Positions 7,431 to 15,030 of a stretch of DNA of 64,000 nucleotides are shown here, one piece after another. The translations under genes and the position numbers were made by a program. The number at the start of each line of letters is the position of its first letter. Position 1 is the first letter of the stretch. A model generated the notes under the pieces. It was not told the DNA's origin. It did no database searches and saw only the letters and a program-made list of their open reading frames with translations. This DNA is from Candidatus Rifleibacteriota bacterium (GTDB lineage: Bacteria > Muiribacteriota > Ozemobacteria > Ozemobacterales > Ozemobacteraceae): positions 380,001 through 444,000 of the forward strand of contig JADFZL010000003.1 in assembly GCA_015232575.1 (NCBI GenBank), given 5' to 3'.

Positions 7431-8612
7431 TCATCCTATTTTGTTTGTTGGTGCCTCAGTATGTTTTGGGAAAAGATGCAATGGCTGGAAAAAATATTCG
7501 GCTATCATCGTTGGAATAACAGCGCTTGCAATAACTACCGCAACCAGAAAAGAATATTGTTCTTGTGTGATTATTTTGTTTGACAAACCATAGAGTGCTG
7601 AAATAGTTCCGAAGGTAAGGCCGGTTGACATCAGAAGAGTGTAATAACAGCGCTCACTTTTTTCCTTTCTGTAAATAGATATCACAGGAAAAAGACCAAC
7701 TATTTTTGATAAAACCTTCCCTAAAAATAAAAATATAAACACCTTTGGAGCGGAAAGAATTGCTGGCAGGGAAACAAAGGTCCCAGCACGCAAGAAATAT
7801 ATGGGGGTAAAAAAACCGACTGTAAGAGTTCTGAAACGACGCAACCAAAAAGCGTCCTCCGCAGAAAAGCTGGCAAGAACTATTCCCATTATATAAGCGG
7901 GAAGAACAGCTTCACTTCCTGACCACAAGGCCAACGCGCTTAAACCAAATAGTATCATAACAGCCCATTTTGTTCTGATAGCTGCGGTACGATTACCATA
8001 GACAAGTGTCATCCAACGGCTTACAGAAGGCAATAAAATCATAACAAGAGCAGTAATGGAAACAAAAATTACTGTTTTGAAAGTAAAAGGCGAGAAAATC
8101 AGCCCCAGGGCGATAACAGTGCCCAGGTCATTAATAAAGCATGAGCCAAGAATACCCTTTCCATAATCAGTCTTATTCAAGCCTGTTTCAAGCATAACTG
8201 CATAAACAACAGCCATTGATGTTGTAGACAAGGCAACTCCGCACAAAAGGCTTGCTTGTGAATCCCAATTAAGAAGAAATTTGGCTACAGCAGCACATCC
8301 AAGGAATGGAGCAAAAAACCCAATAATTCCGACTACTGAGACTTCAGAAATTTTCCTTCTGAGTACCTTAGGCTCAAGTTCAGTCCCAGCAAGAAAAGTC
8401 AACAAAACCGCCCCTGAAGATGCTACAAATTTAAGCCAGTCGGAGTTAATTGCGAGATGATCTAAAAAACCAAAACAACCAGCACAATAGGCAAAAACTG
8501 TTCCAATACAAATCTCAACTAAGGCAGACGAAATTTTGACGTGAAACGAAACAACCGCAGCTAACACAGCCAAAGTAAACCAAACGAAAGAAACCAGAAA
8601 AATACTTTCCAC
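7431..8612 (-). CDS. Cation:proton antiporter (CPA2/Na+/H+ exchanger type), fluoride riboswitch-linked
   Basis: 393 residues, nearly all hydrophobic, about 11-13 transmembrane helices, with the Na+/H+ exchanger domain. The pair Asn161-Asp162 in CFINDLGTVIALG occupies the ion-binding position; N-D rather than D-D is associated with electroneutral exchange in this fold. There is no C-terminal TrkA or universal stress domain. A GTG start at 8612 is preceded by GGAGGA. The leader carries a fluoride riboswitch with a terminator, and Na+/H+ antiporter-type genes are known members of fluoride regulons. The likely role is therefore resistance to fluoride or acid/ion stress at the inner membrane. The actual substrate cannot be read from the sequence. 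Confidence 0.88.
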   Translation of the reverse strand: MESIFLVSFVWFTLAVLAAVVSFHVKISSALVEICIGTVFAYCAGCFGFLDHLAINSDWLKFVASSGAVLLTFLAGTELEPKVLRRKISEVSVVGIIGFFAPFLGCAAVAKFLLNWDSQASLLCGVALSTTSMAVVYAVMLETGLNKTDYGKGILGSCFINDLGTVIALGLIFSPFTFKTVIFVSITALVMILLPSVSRWMTLVYGNRTAAIRTKWAVMILFGLSALALWSGSEAVLPAYIMGIVLASFSAEDAFWLRRFRTLTVGFFTPIYFLRAGTFVSLPAILSAPKVFIFLFLGKVLSKIVGLFPVISIYRKEKSERCYYTLLMSTGLTFGTISALYGLSNKIITQEQYSFLVAVVIASAVIPTMIAEYFFQPLHLFPKHTEAPTNKIG

Positions 8613-8648
8613 GAATAGAGTCCTCCATGTATTAAATAAACCGCAGCC

Positions 8649-8697
8649 AAAAAAAGAAACGCCTAGCTAAACCCCAGCCGAAGATGAACTCGCTAGG
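8649..8697 (-). terminator. Rho-independent terminator of the fluoride riboswitch
   Basis: On the minus strand CCTAGC (8697-8692) pairs with GCTAGG (8667-8662), followed by CG, TTT, C and seven T (to 8649). The 5' arm shares two bases with the aptamer's ACTCC strand (8700-8696), so folding of the aptamer and the terminator compete. This suggests read-through into the antiporter gene when fluoride is bound. Confidence 0.75.
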
Positions 8698-8746
8698 AGT
8701 CATCAGCCTAATTCCAGGCATTTTAATAGGGGGACTCCATCCCCGT
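8694..8746 (-). promoter_or_regulatory. Fluoride riboswitch aptamer (crcB motif)
   Basis: Minus-strand RNA: GGGG-AUGGAGU-CCCC forms P1 (8744-8741 with 8733-8730). GCCU/AGGC forms P2. The conserved UGAUGACUCCUA closes the motif. GGAGU pairs with ACUCC (8738-8734 with 8700-8696), replacing the commoner GGUGU/ACACC by covariation. Order, spacing and invariant bases match the crcB consensus. It sits 82 bases upstream of the antiporter GTG and just downstream of a sigma-70 promoter. Confidence 0.9.
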
Positions 8747-8755
8747 GCAGCAAGA

Positions 8756-8784
8756 ATATTATCATAAATCTATTGAATTTTCAA
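8756..8784 (-). promoter_or_regulatory. Sigma-70 promoter of the riboswitch-antiporter unit
   Basis: TTGAAA (8784-8779), 17-base spacer, TAATAT (8761-8756) on the minus strand. The predicted transcript starts close to base 8749, immediately before the aptamer, which fits a riboswitch leader. Confidence 0.7.
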
Positions 8785-9128
8785 GCAGAAATAGGTCGGC
8801 TATCACGGTGAATTTGTTCTTTAACGAACATCCGCTTAAATCAAGAAAATGTGACTAATTGCCATAACGAAGAATTCAGTTTCAAAAGGTGCAAATTCAT
8901 GAGAACAAATTTATCGTGGGTCCTCTATAGAATAACCGCTTATAGCTAGTAATCTTGGTATAATTCTGTAGATTTTCAATCATTTTCAGATTTGAAAAAT
9001 GTGATTGTTGCGTGTATGAGCATTATAAGACAACCATGTTTTATTGATGATTTTCATAAAGTCTTGATAATAAAGGGCTTTGCAAAAAAAAAGTGCAAAA
9101 TCCGATTAATTATAATAAAAAAAACAAG

Positions 9129-9157
9129 TTGCGAAAAAAATTACAATGTATTATAAT
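9129..9157 (+). promoter_or_regulatory. Promoter of the OFA transporter gene
   Basis: TTGCGA (9129-9134), 17-base spacer, TATAAT (9152-9157), giving a leader of about 70 bases. A weaker alternative is TTGATG (9044-9049), 16 bases, GATAAT (9066-9071). The remainder of the 8785-9128 gap is AT-rich and includes AACGAACATCCGCTTAAAT near 8824, similar to a stretch near 3961; nothing coding was seen. Confidence 0.6.
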
Positions 9158-9236
9158 CGCACAGCTCAAGAGAGTTTTAGGAAGTGAATTCTTCTCAAAA
9201 CCGGCTGGGTTATTAAAACAAAGAATGAGGAGTGTT

Positions 9237-10712
9237 ATGACTGATCAAAATGTTTCATCTCAACCCGTAACGAATCGATGGGTAGTTGCTATTATGGGTA
9301 CCCTTTTGCAATTATGTTTAGGCACTGTGTATGCTTGGAGTTATTTTCAAAAGCCGCTTTGCGAAACTTATGGCTGGAGCAATACTCAAGTCGCATGGGC
9401 ATTCAGTACTGCTATCTGTTTTCTAGGTCTCGCCGCTGCGTGGGGTGGCATTAACTTGGCCAAGATAGGCCCGAAAAAGCTCGCAATGGGCGGTGGCTTT
9501 CTTTTCGGCGTGGGATATCTACTTGGCGCTCTCGCTCTTCACACTCAATCGCTGGTATTACTCTATGTCGGCTACGGAATGATTGGTGGCTCTGGTCTGG
9601 GGCTTGGTTACGTTACACCCGTTGCGACTGCGGCGAAGTGGTTTCCAGATAAAAAAGGGTTTATCACTGGAATGGTAATTATGGGTTTTGGACTTGGTGC
9701 GCTTCTCATGTCAAAGTTTTTTGCTCCAATCCTGATGGATTACACAAACAAAAATCTTGTACAGGTTTTTGCATACCTTGGCGTGATATTTCTCATCCTT
9801 ACTATCCCAATTGGGTCATTTATTGTGAATCCACCGGCTGGATACGTGCCTGCTGGCTATACACCGCCTCCCGCAGCCGTAAATGCTTCTGGTGAGACAA
9901 TCGAAGAAGTTATACACCCAACGATGACATATATAGCATCTGGAAAATTCTTGATGATGTGGCTGATTTTCTTTTGCAATATCACCGCTGGAATTATCCT
10001 AATCGGCTTCCAATCACCACTTCTGCAAGACTTATATATTAAGAATTATCCAGAATATAGTGAAGTAAAAATTCTTCGTGAAAAAGAGAAACAAGAGAAA
10101 CTCCTTTCTGCTACTCCAATTGCAAACACAACAGCGCAGGGAGCTTCTGATACTTCAGTTGTAGCTGCACAACCAACTGCACAGCCTATGACCCAGGAAG
10201 AAAAAGATCGGCTTGCAAATCTAGTTAAAACACTTGCCGCATTTGGAGCAACGCTAATCGGTATTACTTCGTTATTTAACGGAATTGGAAGATTTTTCTG
10301 GGGTGGTTTGTCAGACAAAATAGGAAGAATACAAGCATTCAGAGCGCTTATGGGCACACAAGTATTTGTTTTTATCGCTTTAGTATATGTCAATAATCCG
10401 TGGCTTTTTGGGTTGTTATTCTGCTACATACTGCTTTGTTACGGTGGAGGTTTTGGTACAATGCCTTCGTTTGTATTGGACGTATATGGGGCAAAATTGA
10501 TGGCAACAGTCTATGGAGTGATACTGACCGCTTGGTCGATGGGCGGAATTGCTGGGCCACAAGTTGCCGCACTTATTAAAGACAAATTTCCAGCAAATGC
10601 AACAGAATACACATTCTATGCAGCAAGTGCAATCCTTGCGATAGGATTCCTGGTATCTCTTACGCTTTCTAATGAAAAGTTTGCCATTGCAAAACCTGCA
10701 ACAACAGCATAA
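9237..10712 (+). CDS. OFA family MFS transporter (oxalate/formate antiporter-like)
   Basis: 491 residues from the ATG at 9237, chosen because GAGGAG lies 4 bases upstream and the product then begins like other OFA proteins. Twelve transmembrane helices are expected. Family features include GTVYAWSYFQKPLCETYGWS in helix 1 and the following loop, GSGLGLGYVTPVATAAKWFP, and the GRFFWGGLSDKIGR repeat of the MFS loop motif. The central cytoplasmic loop is long and polar, with a low-complexity Ala/Thr/Gln stretch (about 290-345). Known members exchange oxalate/formate or carry lactate and other monocarboxylates; the substrate here is undetermined. It is a single-gene unit with its own promoter and a strong terminator. 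Confidence 0.9.
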   Translation: MTDQNVSSQPVTNRWVVAIMGTLLQLCLGTVYAWSYFQKPLCETYGWSNTQVAWAFSTAICFLGLAAAWGGINLAKIGPKKLAMGGGFLFGVGYLLGALALHTQSLVLLYVGYGMIGGSGLGLGYVTPVATAAKWFPDKKGFITGMVIMGFGLGALLMSKFFAPILMDYTNKNLVQVFAYLGVIFLILTIPIGSFIVNPPAGYVPAGYTPPPAAVNASGETIEEVIHPTMTYIASGKFLMMWLIFFCNITAGIILIGFQSPLLQDLYIKNYPEYSEVKILREKEKQEKLLSATPIANTTAQGASDTSVVAAQPTAQPMTQEEKDRLANLVKTLAAFGATLIGITSLFNGIGRFFWGGLSDKIGRIQAFRALMGTQVFVFIALVYVNNPWLFGLLFCYILLCYGGGFGTMPSFVLDVYGAKLMATVYGVILTAWSMGGIAGPQVAALIKDKFPANATEYTFYAASAILAIGFLVSLTLSNEKFAIAKPATTA

Positions 10713-10714
10713 CT

Positions 10715-10768
10715 AGAGTAAAAAAAGCACCTTCAGCACCAAAATGCTGAAGGTGCTTTTTTTACTCT
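10715..10768 (+). terminator. Strong rho-independent terminator after the MFS gene
   Basis: A perfect 24-bp stem (10715-10738 with 10745-10768), loop CCAAAA, with the GC core AGCACCTTCAGCA and seven T in the descending arm. It begins 2 bases after the stop codon. Confidence 0.95.
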
Positions 10769-10856
10769 TTATTTACTTTGGTTTACATAATATATATTAT
10801 CAGACGTTGCAATTCTTGAAAAGAGGGGGCCTTAGTATGCAAATCTTAAATAAGAT

Positions 10857-10955
10857 GTCAAATTTGCGTGTTAACTTTGTTGTGGGCTGTCATCTCGAAC
10901 GAATGTGAGAGATCTCATTATGCGAGATTTCTCCCTTCGGTCGAAATGACATGAT
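10857..10955. repeat. Composite palindromic intergenic repeat (full copy)
   Basis: The left block GTCAAATTTGCGTGTTAAC begins at 10857 and runs to TGTGGGC at 10887. It is followed by two imperfect inverted arms: TGTCATCTCGAACGAATGTG (from 10888) and CTTCGGTCGAAATGACA (to 10952). Related copies are at 18065-18138 (left block and right arm), 17194-17221 (one arm) and 21037-21067 (left block, minus strand). The end overlaps an ATG at 10951 that is therefore rejected as the start of the next gene. The rest of 10769-11016 shows nothing else. Confidence 0.8.
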
Positions 10956-11016
10956 AGAAATTTTATTTTTAAATAATTGTATAAAATATTTATTATGTTT
11001 GGCCGATAAAAAAAAT

Positions 11017-11808
11017 ATGGATAACATTGTAATTGAAAAAAATGACCCACAGTCTCAGTTTGAGCATGGCATTGCGTGCCTGTTCGGTGAAGGTGTTCCA
11101 GTAAATATCCCGGGAGGAATTCAGCTCATGAAAAATGCTGCTGAAAAGGGTCACGTAAAGGCTCAGTTTAACCTGGGAATGTTTTACCAGCACGGAATGA
11201 ATGTCGTTAAGAATTTGTCAGACGCTTTCCAGTGGTATTTCATGGCCGCTGACCAGGATTTCGAACTAGCGCAACTTAACCTTGGAAGCCTTCTCGAAGA
11301 AGGGCTGACGGAAAAACCAGATTATCAGGAAGCTCTTAAGTGGTATAAACTGGCTGCTGATAAGGGTAATTCCATTGCCCAGTTCAATATCGGCAATCTT
11401 TACATGGATGGACGAGGTGTTTCACAGGATTTTAATACAGCATTCCAATGGTATTCAAAAGCTGCAGAAAAAAACCATCCACAAGCACTTTTCAATCTTG
11501 GATTCATGTATGATAACGGCAAAGGCGTAATACAGAATTTTGATAAAGCTGCGTTCTATTATCTTGCCGCTGCTGAAGCAGGCGTGATCGAAGCATTTCT
11601 GAACCTTGGTGTGCTTCACTTTGAAGGAAAAGGAATTGAAGCGAATCCTAAAGAAGCCTATAAATGGTATCACATTGCTTTGTTATCCGGATTCGGCGAA
11701 GTTGCTGCCAAAAACAGACAGTTAGCCGCCGCCCACATGAAATTTGATGAAATTTCCCAGATGCAGTCTCAAGCCCGCGAATGGCTTAAACTCCACAAAA
11801 AACGCTGA
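11017..11808 (+). CDS. Sel1-like repeat protein
   Basis: 263 residues from the ATG at 11017 (MDNIVIEKNDPQSQFEHGIA); the longer frame begins inside an intergenic repeat. It is made of about six 36-residue Sel1-like repeats, e.g. AQFNIGNLYMDGRGVSQDF and ALFNLGFMYDNGKGVIQNF, with the usual A..LG..Y..G.GV..D...A..WY..AA pattern. No signal peptide is seen. Such solenoids act as protein-interaction scaffolds, often in signalling or envelope complexes; no partner can be named. There is no clear Shine-Dalgarno site. Its stop lies a few bases from the breakpoint of the hsdR remnant on the other strand. Confidence 0.9.
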   Translation: MDNIVIEKNDPQSQFEHGIACLFGEGVPVNIPGGIQLMKNAAEKGHVKAQFNLGMFYQHGMNVVKNLSDAFQWYFMAADQDFELAQLNLGSLLEEGLTEKPDYQEALKWYKLAADKGNSIAQFNIGNLYMDGRGVSQDFNTAFQWYSKAAEKNHPQALFNLGFMYDNGKGVIQNFDKAAFYYLAAAEAGVIEAFLNLGVLHFEGKGIEANPKEAYKWYHIALLSGFGEVAAKNRQLAAAHMKFDEISQMQSQAREWLKLHKKR

Positions 11809-11812
11809 ATAA

Positions 11813-12018
11813 TCAACAATTTCGCAGATTCTCTTGTTTCAAAAGGGATATCCGGATTCAATTTATCTATAGCGTCACGCAAGCGGGTAACCAATATTAC
11901 CTCATTATATTGTCTTTCCGGGTGCTCACCGTCAGGAGAAATATCGGTACCGGGAATATAAGAATTGAAAGTAGCTAATGGCAATTTGTTCTATTTCATT
12001 TTCACTTATGAGATTCAT
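11813..12018 (-). pseudogene. 5' remnant of a type I restriction subunit gene (hsdR-like), frameshifted and truncated
   Basis: The ATG at 12018 overlaps the rhuM stop as ATGA and opens MNLISENEIEQIAISYF, the usual HsdR start. The frame then breaks after about 20 codons. The +1-shifted frame continues SYIPGTDISPDGEHPERQ and NEVILVTRLRDAIDKLNPDI, both typical of the HsdR N-terminal region. Homology ends near 11815, directly next to the Sel1 gene. Only about 65 of the roughly 1000 expected codons remain, so it is inactive. The exact indel is near 11965-11985. Confidence 0.75.
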
Positions 12019-13031
12019 TTCTTGCCCTCAATCTGCTTTATTTCTTTATCAAAATCGCTTTCAAAAAGCTTATCTTGAATAATTCTGTATTTTTCAAATT
12101 CACTTTCGGCAAATGATTTGGCAATCTCTTGCGTAACTTTTCCCGGATTATCCAAAATCTCTTTTTCATTAAATTGCAAAAAAGCATTAAGTTTTTTTGC
12201 CCAATCTTCCATTGTCATCGGAATACCTCGTTCAGCCTGACTTTCAGCATAGTCGAGATACATTGTTACAAAACGATCTAATGATTTTATTTCTTTTTCT
12301 GTCAGATAGTTTTTAGCTACGATAACATCTGTTTTGATGATCTTCCCACTTGGAGCGTTTTTCCATGTTGTCAAACCCATTCGATCTTTTTTACTGTCAG
12401 CCCTTTTAATAATTATTTCGGCGGCAGTATGACCGTGAATGGCAAAATGCAATTTGTTTTGTACAGTAGCAAAGAATGTTTTTGTAACCACTGCGTCTTT
12501 ATTATAATCCATTGCTGTGGCATAAATATCGGTGATTTTTTGATAGAATTTTCGCTCACTAGCCCGGATTTCCCGGATTTCGGAAAGAAGATCATCAAAA
12601 TACTCTTTATTCAAGAAAGAGCCATTTTTCAATCGCTCTTTATCCAGCACATAGCCACGTATTGCAAAATCCCGCAATATTCCGGTTGCCCATTGCCTGA
12701 ATTGGGTAGCTCTCACTGAATTGATGCGGTAGCCGGTTGCTATAATTGCGTCCAGATTATAGTGTTTTGTTTTGTAATTTTTACCATCAGAAGCAGTTAC
12801 CGAGAAATCCTCGGTAACTGAATTTTCTTCCAGTTCCCGCTCCTTAAAAATATTTTTTAAGTGCAAGGAAATATTGTCAGTTGAACAACTGAACAATTCG
12901 GCCATCATCTTTTGTGAAAGCCAGATAGTCTCTTTTACAAACCGAACTTCAATACCGTTTTCTCCCGTCTGCGAAGTGAATATTAGAAATTCGGCTGTAC
13001 TATTACGGATTTGAAGTTTTTTATATGGCAT
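12015..13031 (-). CDS. RhuM family protein
   Basis: 338 residues, full length for the RhuM (virulence protein RhuM/Fic-associated) family. Family features: WLSQKMMAELFSCSTDNISL (helix-turn-helix-like, residues about 38-57), HYNLDAIIATGYRINSVRAT, FRQWATGILRDFAIRGYVLD, and the C-terminal part with ITDIYATAMDYN and ALNAFLQF-like helices. Biochemical function is unknown; rhuM genes are often found within type I restriction-modification loci. That fits here: the gene lies between an hsdR remnant (overlapping stop/start) and a SIR2 remnant. It is the only apparently intact gene left in this decayed defence cluster. Confidence 0.88.
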   Translation of the reverse strand: MPYKKLQIRNSTAEFLIFTSQTGENGIEVRFVKETIWLSQKMMAELFSCSTDNISLHLKNIFKERELEENSVTEDFSVTASDGKNYKTKHYNLDAIIATGYRINSVRATQFRQWATGILRDFAIRGYVLDKERLKNGSFLNKEYFDDLLSEIREIRASERKFYQKITDIYATAMDYNKDAVVTKTFFATVQNKLHFAIHGHTAAEIIIKRADSKKDRMGLTTWKNAPSGKIIKTDVIVAKNYLTEKEIKSLDRFVTMYLDYAESQAERGIPMTMEDWAKKLNAFLQFNEKEILDNPGKVTQEIAKSFAESEFEKYRIIQDKLFESDFDKEIKQIEGKK

Positions 13032-13308
13032 GAGTATTTCTCGTTTGTTTGTTCTCGTCGTCGGCAGTTGCTTTTATATTGGAAATAACTGAACCTCCGT
13101 TAAATATGAATTTGGCATGGATTTTTTCAAAAAATAAATCCCCCAACTGATTCCAATCTGGAAACCCAGAACTTGACGTTCCAATTGGCTCCGCATTCTT
13201 GCTGAATCCAGCACCAACCATCACCGCTGCATGATCCGACCAAAGCCTTTCTGCAATTTCATTTAAGAATGGTTGGATGTTTTCTGGAACGTCATTTGTA
13301 TTACTCAT
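13021..13308 (-). pseudogene. Truncated SIR2-like defence protein gene
   Basis: The first 60 or so residues match the start of SIR2-family defence proteins: a helix (NIQPFLNEIAERLWSDHAA), the nucleotide-binding loop VMVGAGFSKNAEP, then GFPDWNQLGDLFFEKIHAK. After that the similarity stops and about 30 unrelated residues run into the start of rhuM, with a 11-base overlap. A functional SIR2 domain needs about 250 residues, including the catalytic histidine region, so this is a remnant. It supports a deletion between SIR2 and rhuM. Confidence 0.75.
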
Positions 13309-13351
13309 GCTTCACCCCTTTGATTCTTTTTAAAATTAGGTTACACCAAAT

Positions 13352-14629
13352 TCAGACAATTTGTTCCAGACCGTCATTACCTATTGTGAAAAACTGCACT
13401 GATGATTGAAGAATTATCTTTTTTGTTTCGGGAATCTCTTTTCTTTCAAGCTGAACATGTACTATTACACTCAGACCACTCTTTATAAGATGATCCTCGA
13501 TTCCCATCTGCTTTATCCTTTCAACAGCGCCGACAGCATCTGATGAATGAAATGTGGCAAAAGCAGTTTGGCCAGCTAACCCGCATTGCAGACATTCCCG
13601 AAGCGACTGAATATCTCGAATCTCACCCAGAGCAATAACGTCCGGGTCTTGTCTGAGAAGATGTTTGAATGAATCTGACATTCCCATACCAATTTCAGAA
13701 TTGAGATTCGACTGGCAGATATCTGAAATTCTAGCTTCAACCGGGTCTTCAATCGATGCAATTCGTCTTCTGACTCCATCAGGACTTCGTGCAAGTTCTG
13801 ACAGGCTGGCATAAAGCGTTGTTGTTTTACCGCTTCCAATTGGACCTACAATAAGAAAAAGCCCTTTATTGTTCTGAATCATCTTTCGCCAGAGTTTTAT
13901 TGAATCTTCACACCAGCCAAGGGATTCAAACGTGGAAAAAGATAATGCCTTGATGAACCTCAGCGAAACTCTTTCTCCCTGAATAGTCGGGAAAACAGAA
14001 AATCGAATATCAAGATCACCGGTTTTTCCAGTCCAGGAGCCCTGTTGTGGAACACCTGCAATGTGTGATTTACATCCTGAAAGGTATTTCAATCGTGACA
14101 CGATAGCCTTATGATGTTTTTTTTGATAAGTTCCGACAACTGTAAGCTCAGCTTTGCTGCGAATTGAAATCGATACACTTTCTACCTGAGGCTCAAGGTG
14201 AATGTCAGTTGCATCAAACGTTGCAGCCGCAGTCTGTAAAAGCTCAACAGCTCGAATATAAGGATTTGATTTCCAATTAATTATCCTGTTGAATAAATCA
14301 ATGAACTCCTGAACAGCCTGAAAATTGTGCCCATGCTCTTTCCAGTAGATGTTTTCATGATAAAGTTCATTGATATATTTTGAAAGTACTTCCCCACCCG
14401 ATTCAGGTAATTTTAATAATGATTCATTTTCAGAAACAACGAAAAGAATTTTATTTCTGCCTTTTTCCTCAACATGCTTACAATCACTGAAAACAATAGT
14501 TTCCCTTTTCCGATGATTGATAATTTCAATGGATTCAGCATTAATTTTGAATGGACAGAGTCCATGAAATATTTTATCAAGCACTCCGGGCTTGAATTCA
14601 TAAGGCAAAGTAATTTCTGTTATATCCAT
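13352..14629 (-). CDS. GspE/PilB-type secretion or pilus assembly ATPase
   Basis: 425 residues. The N2-like domain contains ATFDATDIHLEP (136-147). Walker A is GPIGSGKTT (262-270). The Asp box and Walker B region is RQDPDVIALGEIRD, followed by the His box region TAFATFHSSDAVGAVERI. These are the four motifs of type II secretion/type IV pilus assembly ATPases. It is shorter than typical GspE or PilB (500-570): the N1 domain is reduced and the four-cysteine zinc motif is absent. It stands alone, divergent from the gene at 14689, and about 6 kb from the PilC-like operon at 4168-7315, which has no ATPase of its own. It plausibly drives that system. Confidence 0.9.
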   Translation of the reverse strand: MDITEITLPYEFKPGVLDKIFHGLCPFKINAESIEIINHRKRETIVFSDCKHVEEKGRNKILFVVSENESLLKLPESGGEVLSKYINELYHENIYWKEHGHNFQAVQEFIDLFNRIINWKSNPYIRAVELLQTAAATFDATDIHLEPQVESVSISIRSKAELTVVGTYQKKHHKAIVSRLKYLSGCKSHIAGVPQQGSWTGKTGDLDIRFSVFPTIQGERVSLRFIKALSFSTFESLGWCEDSIKLWRKMIQNNKGLFLIVGPIGSGKTTTLYASLSELARSPDGVRRRIASIEDPVEARISDICQSNLNSEIGMGMSDSFKHLLRQDPDVIALGEIRDIQSLRECLQCGLAGQTAFATFHSSDAVGAVERIKQMGIEDHLIKSGLSVIVHVQLERKEIPETKKIILQSSVQFFTIGNDGLEQIV

Positions 14630-14688
14630 TTTTATTATTTTTCAATAAAACTGTTTAATTTTATTTCGATATCTGATATATTTTGTTT

Positions 14689-15030
14689 ATGGTTAAATTA
14701 TATCAGATATATTCAGAATGTAAAAATAGAAAATTTTACCTGGCATTTCCACTGCAGATTGCATGCAGATTGCTCGGACGAGAAGATCGCTTCTGTCCAA
14801 TAGACAAACTCTGTCAGAAAACAGATCAATTTGGTATTCCAGCGTTATATGCAATAACGTTTGCAGCGCTTCTTATGTCTGCTGCACTCACTTTCTGGGT
14901 GTTGAAATTCCTCAGACTCAATAGAATTCTCAATTTTGTCTTTCGATTTTTCTACCCGGTAATAAACTTTTGCATCAGTGTCGTTTTATTTATTGTCTCT
15001 GTATTGAATCGAATTGCTGGTGAAGAGTGA
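14689..15030 (+). CDS. Small two-helix membrane protein, unknown function
   Basis: 113 residues from the ATG at 14689. The N-terminal part is cysteine-containing (CKNRK, CRLLGREDRFCPIDKLCQ), followed by two hydrophobic segments, about 50-75 and 80-110. No family recognised. The stop overlaps the GTG start of the amidohydrolase gene (15027-15030), so they are coupled and likely share a job. It starts about 60 bases from the divergent ATPase gene, so the two promoters must lie in this short AT-rich gap. Confidence 0.6.
   Translation: MVKLYQIYSECKNRKFYLAFPLQIACRLLGREDRFCPIDKLCQKTDQFGIPALYAITFAALLMSAALTFWVLKFLRLNRILNFVFRFFYPVINFCISVVLFIVSVLNRIAGEE

Noticed and set aside
11769-11984. Independent 71-residue gene on the minus strand
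   Set aside because: Its first part is the shifted continuation of the hsdR remnant and its last part is the antisense of the Sel1 gene.
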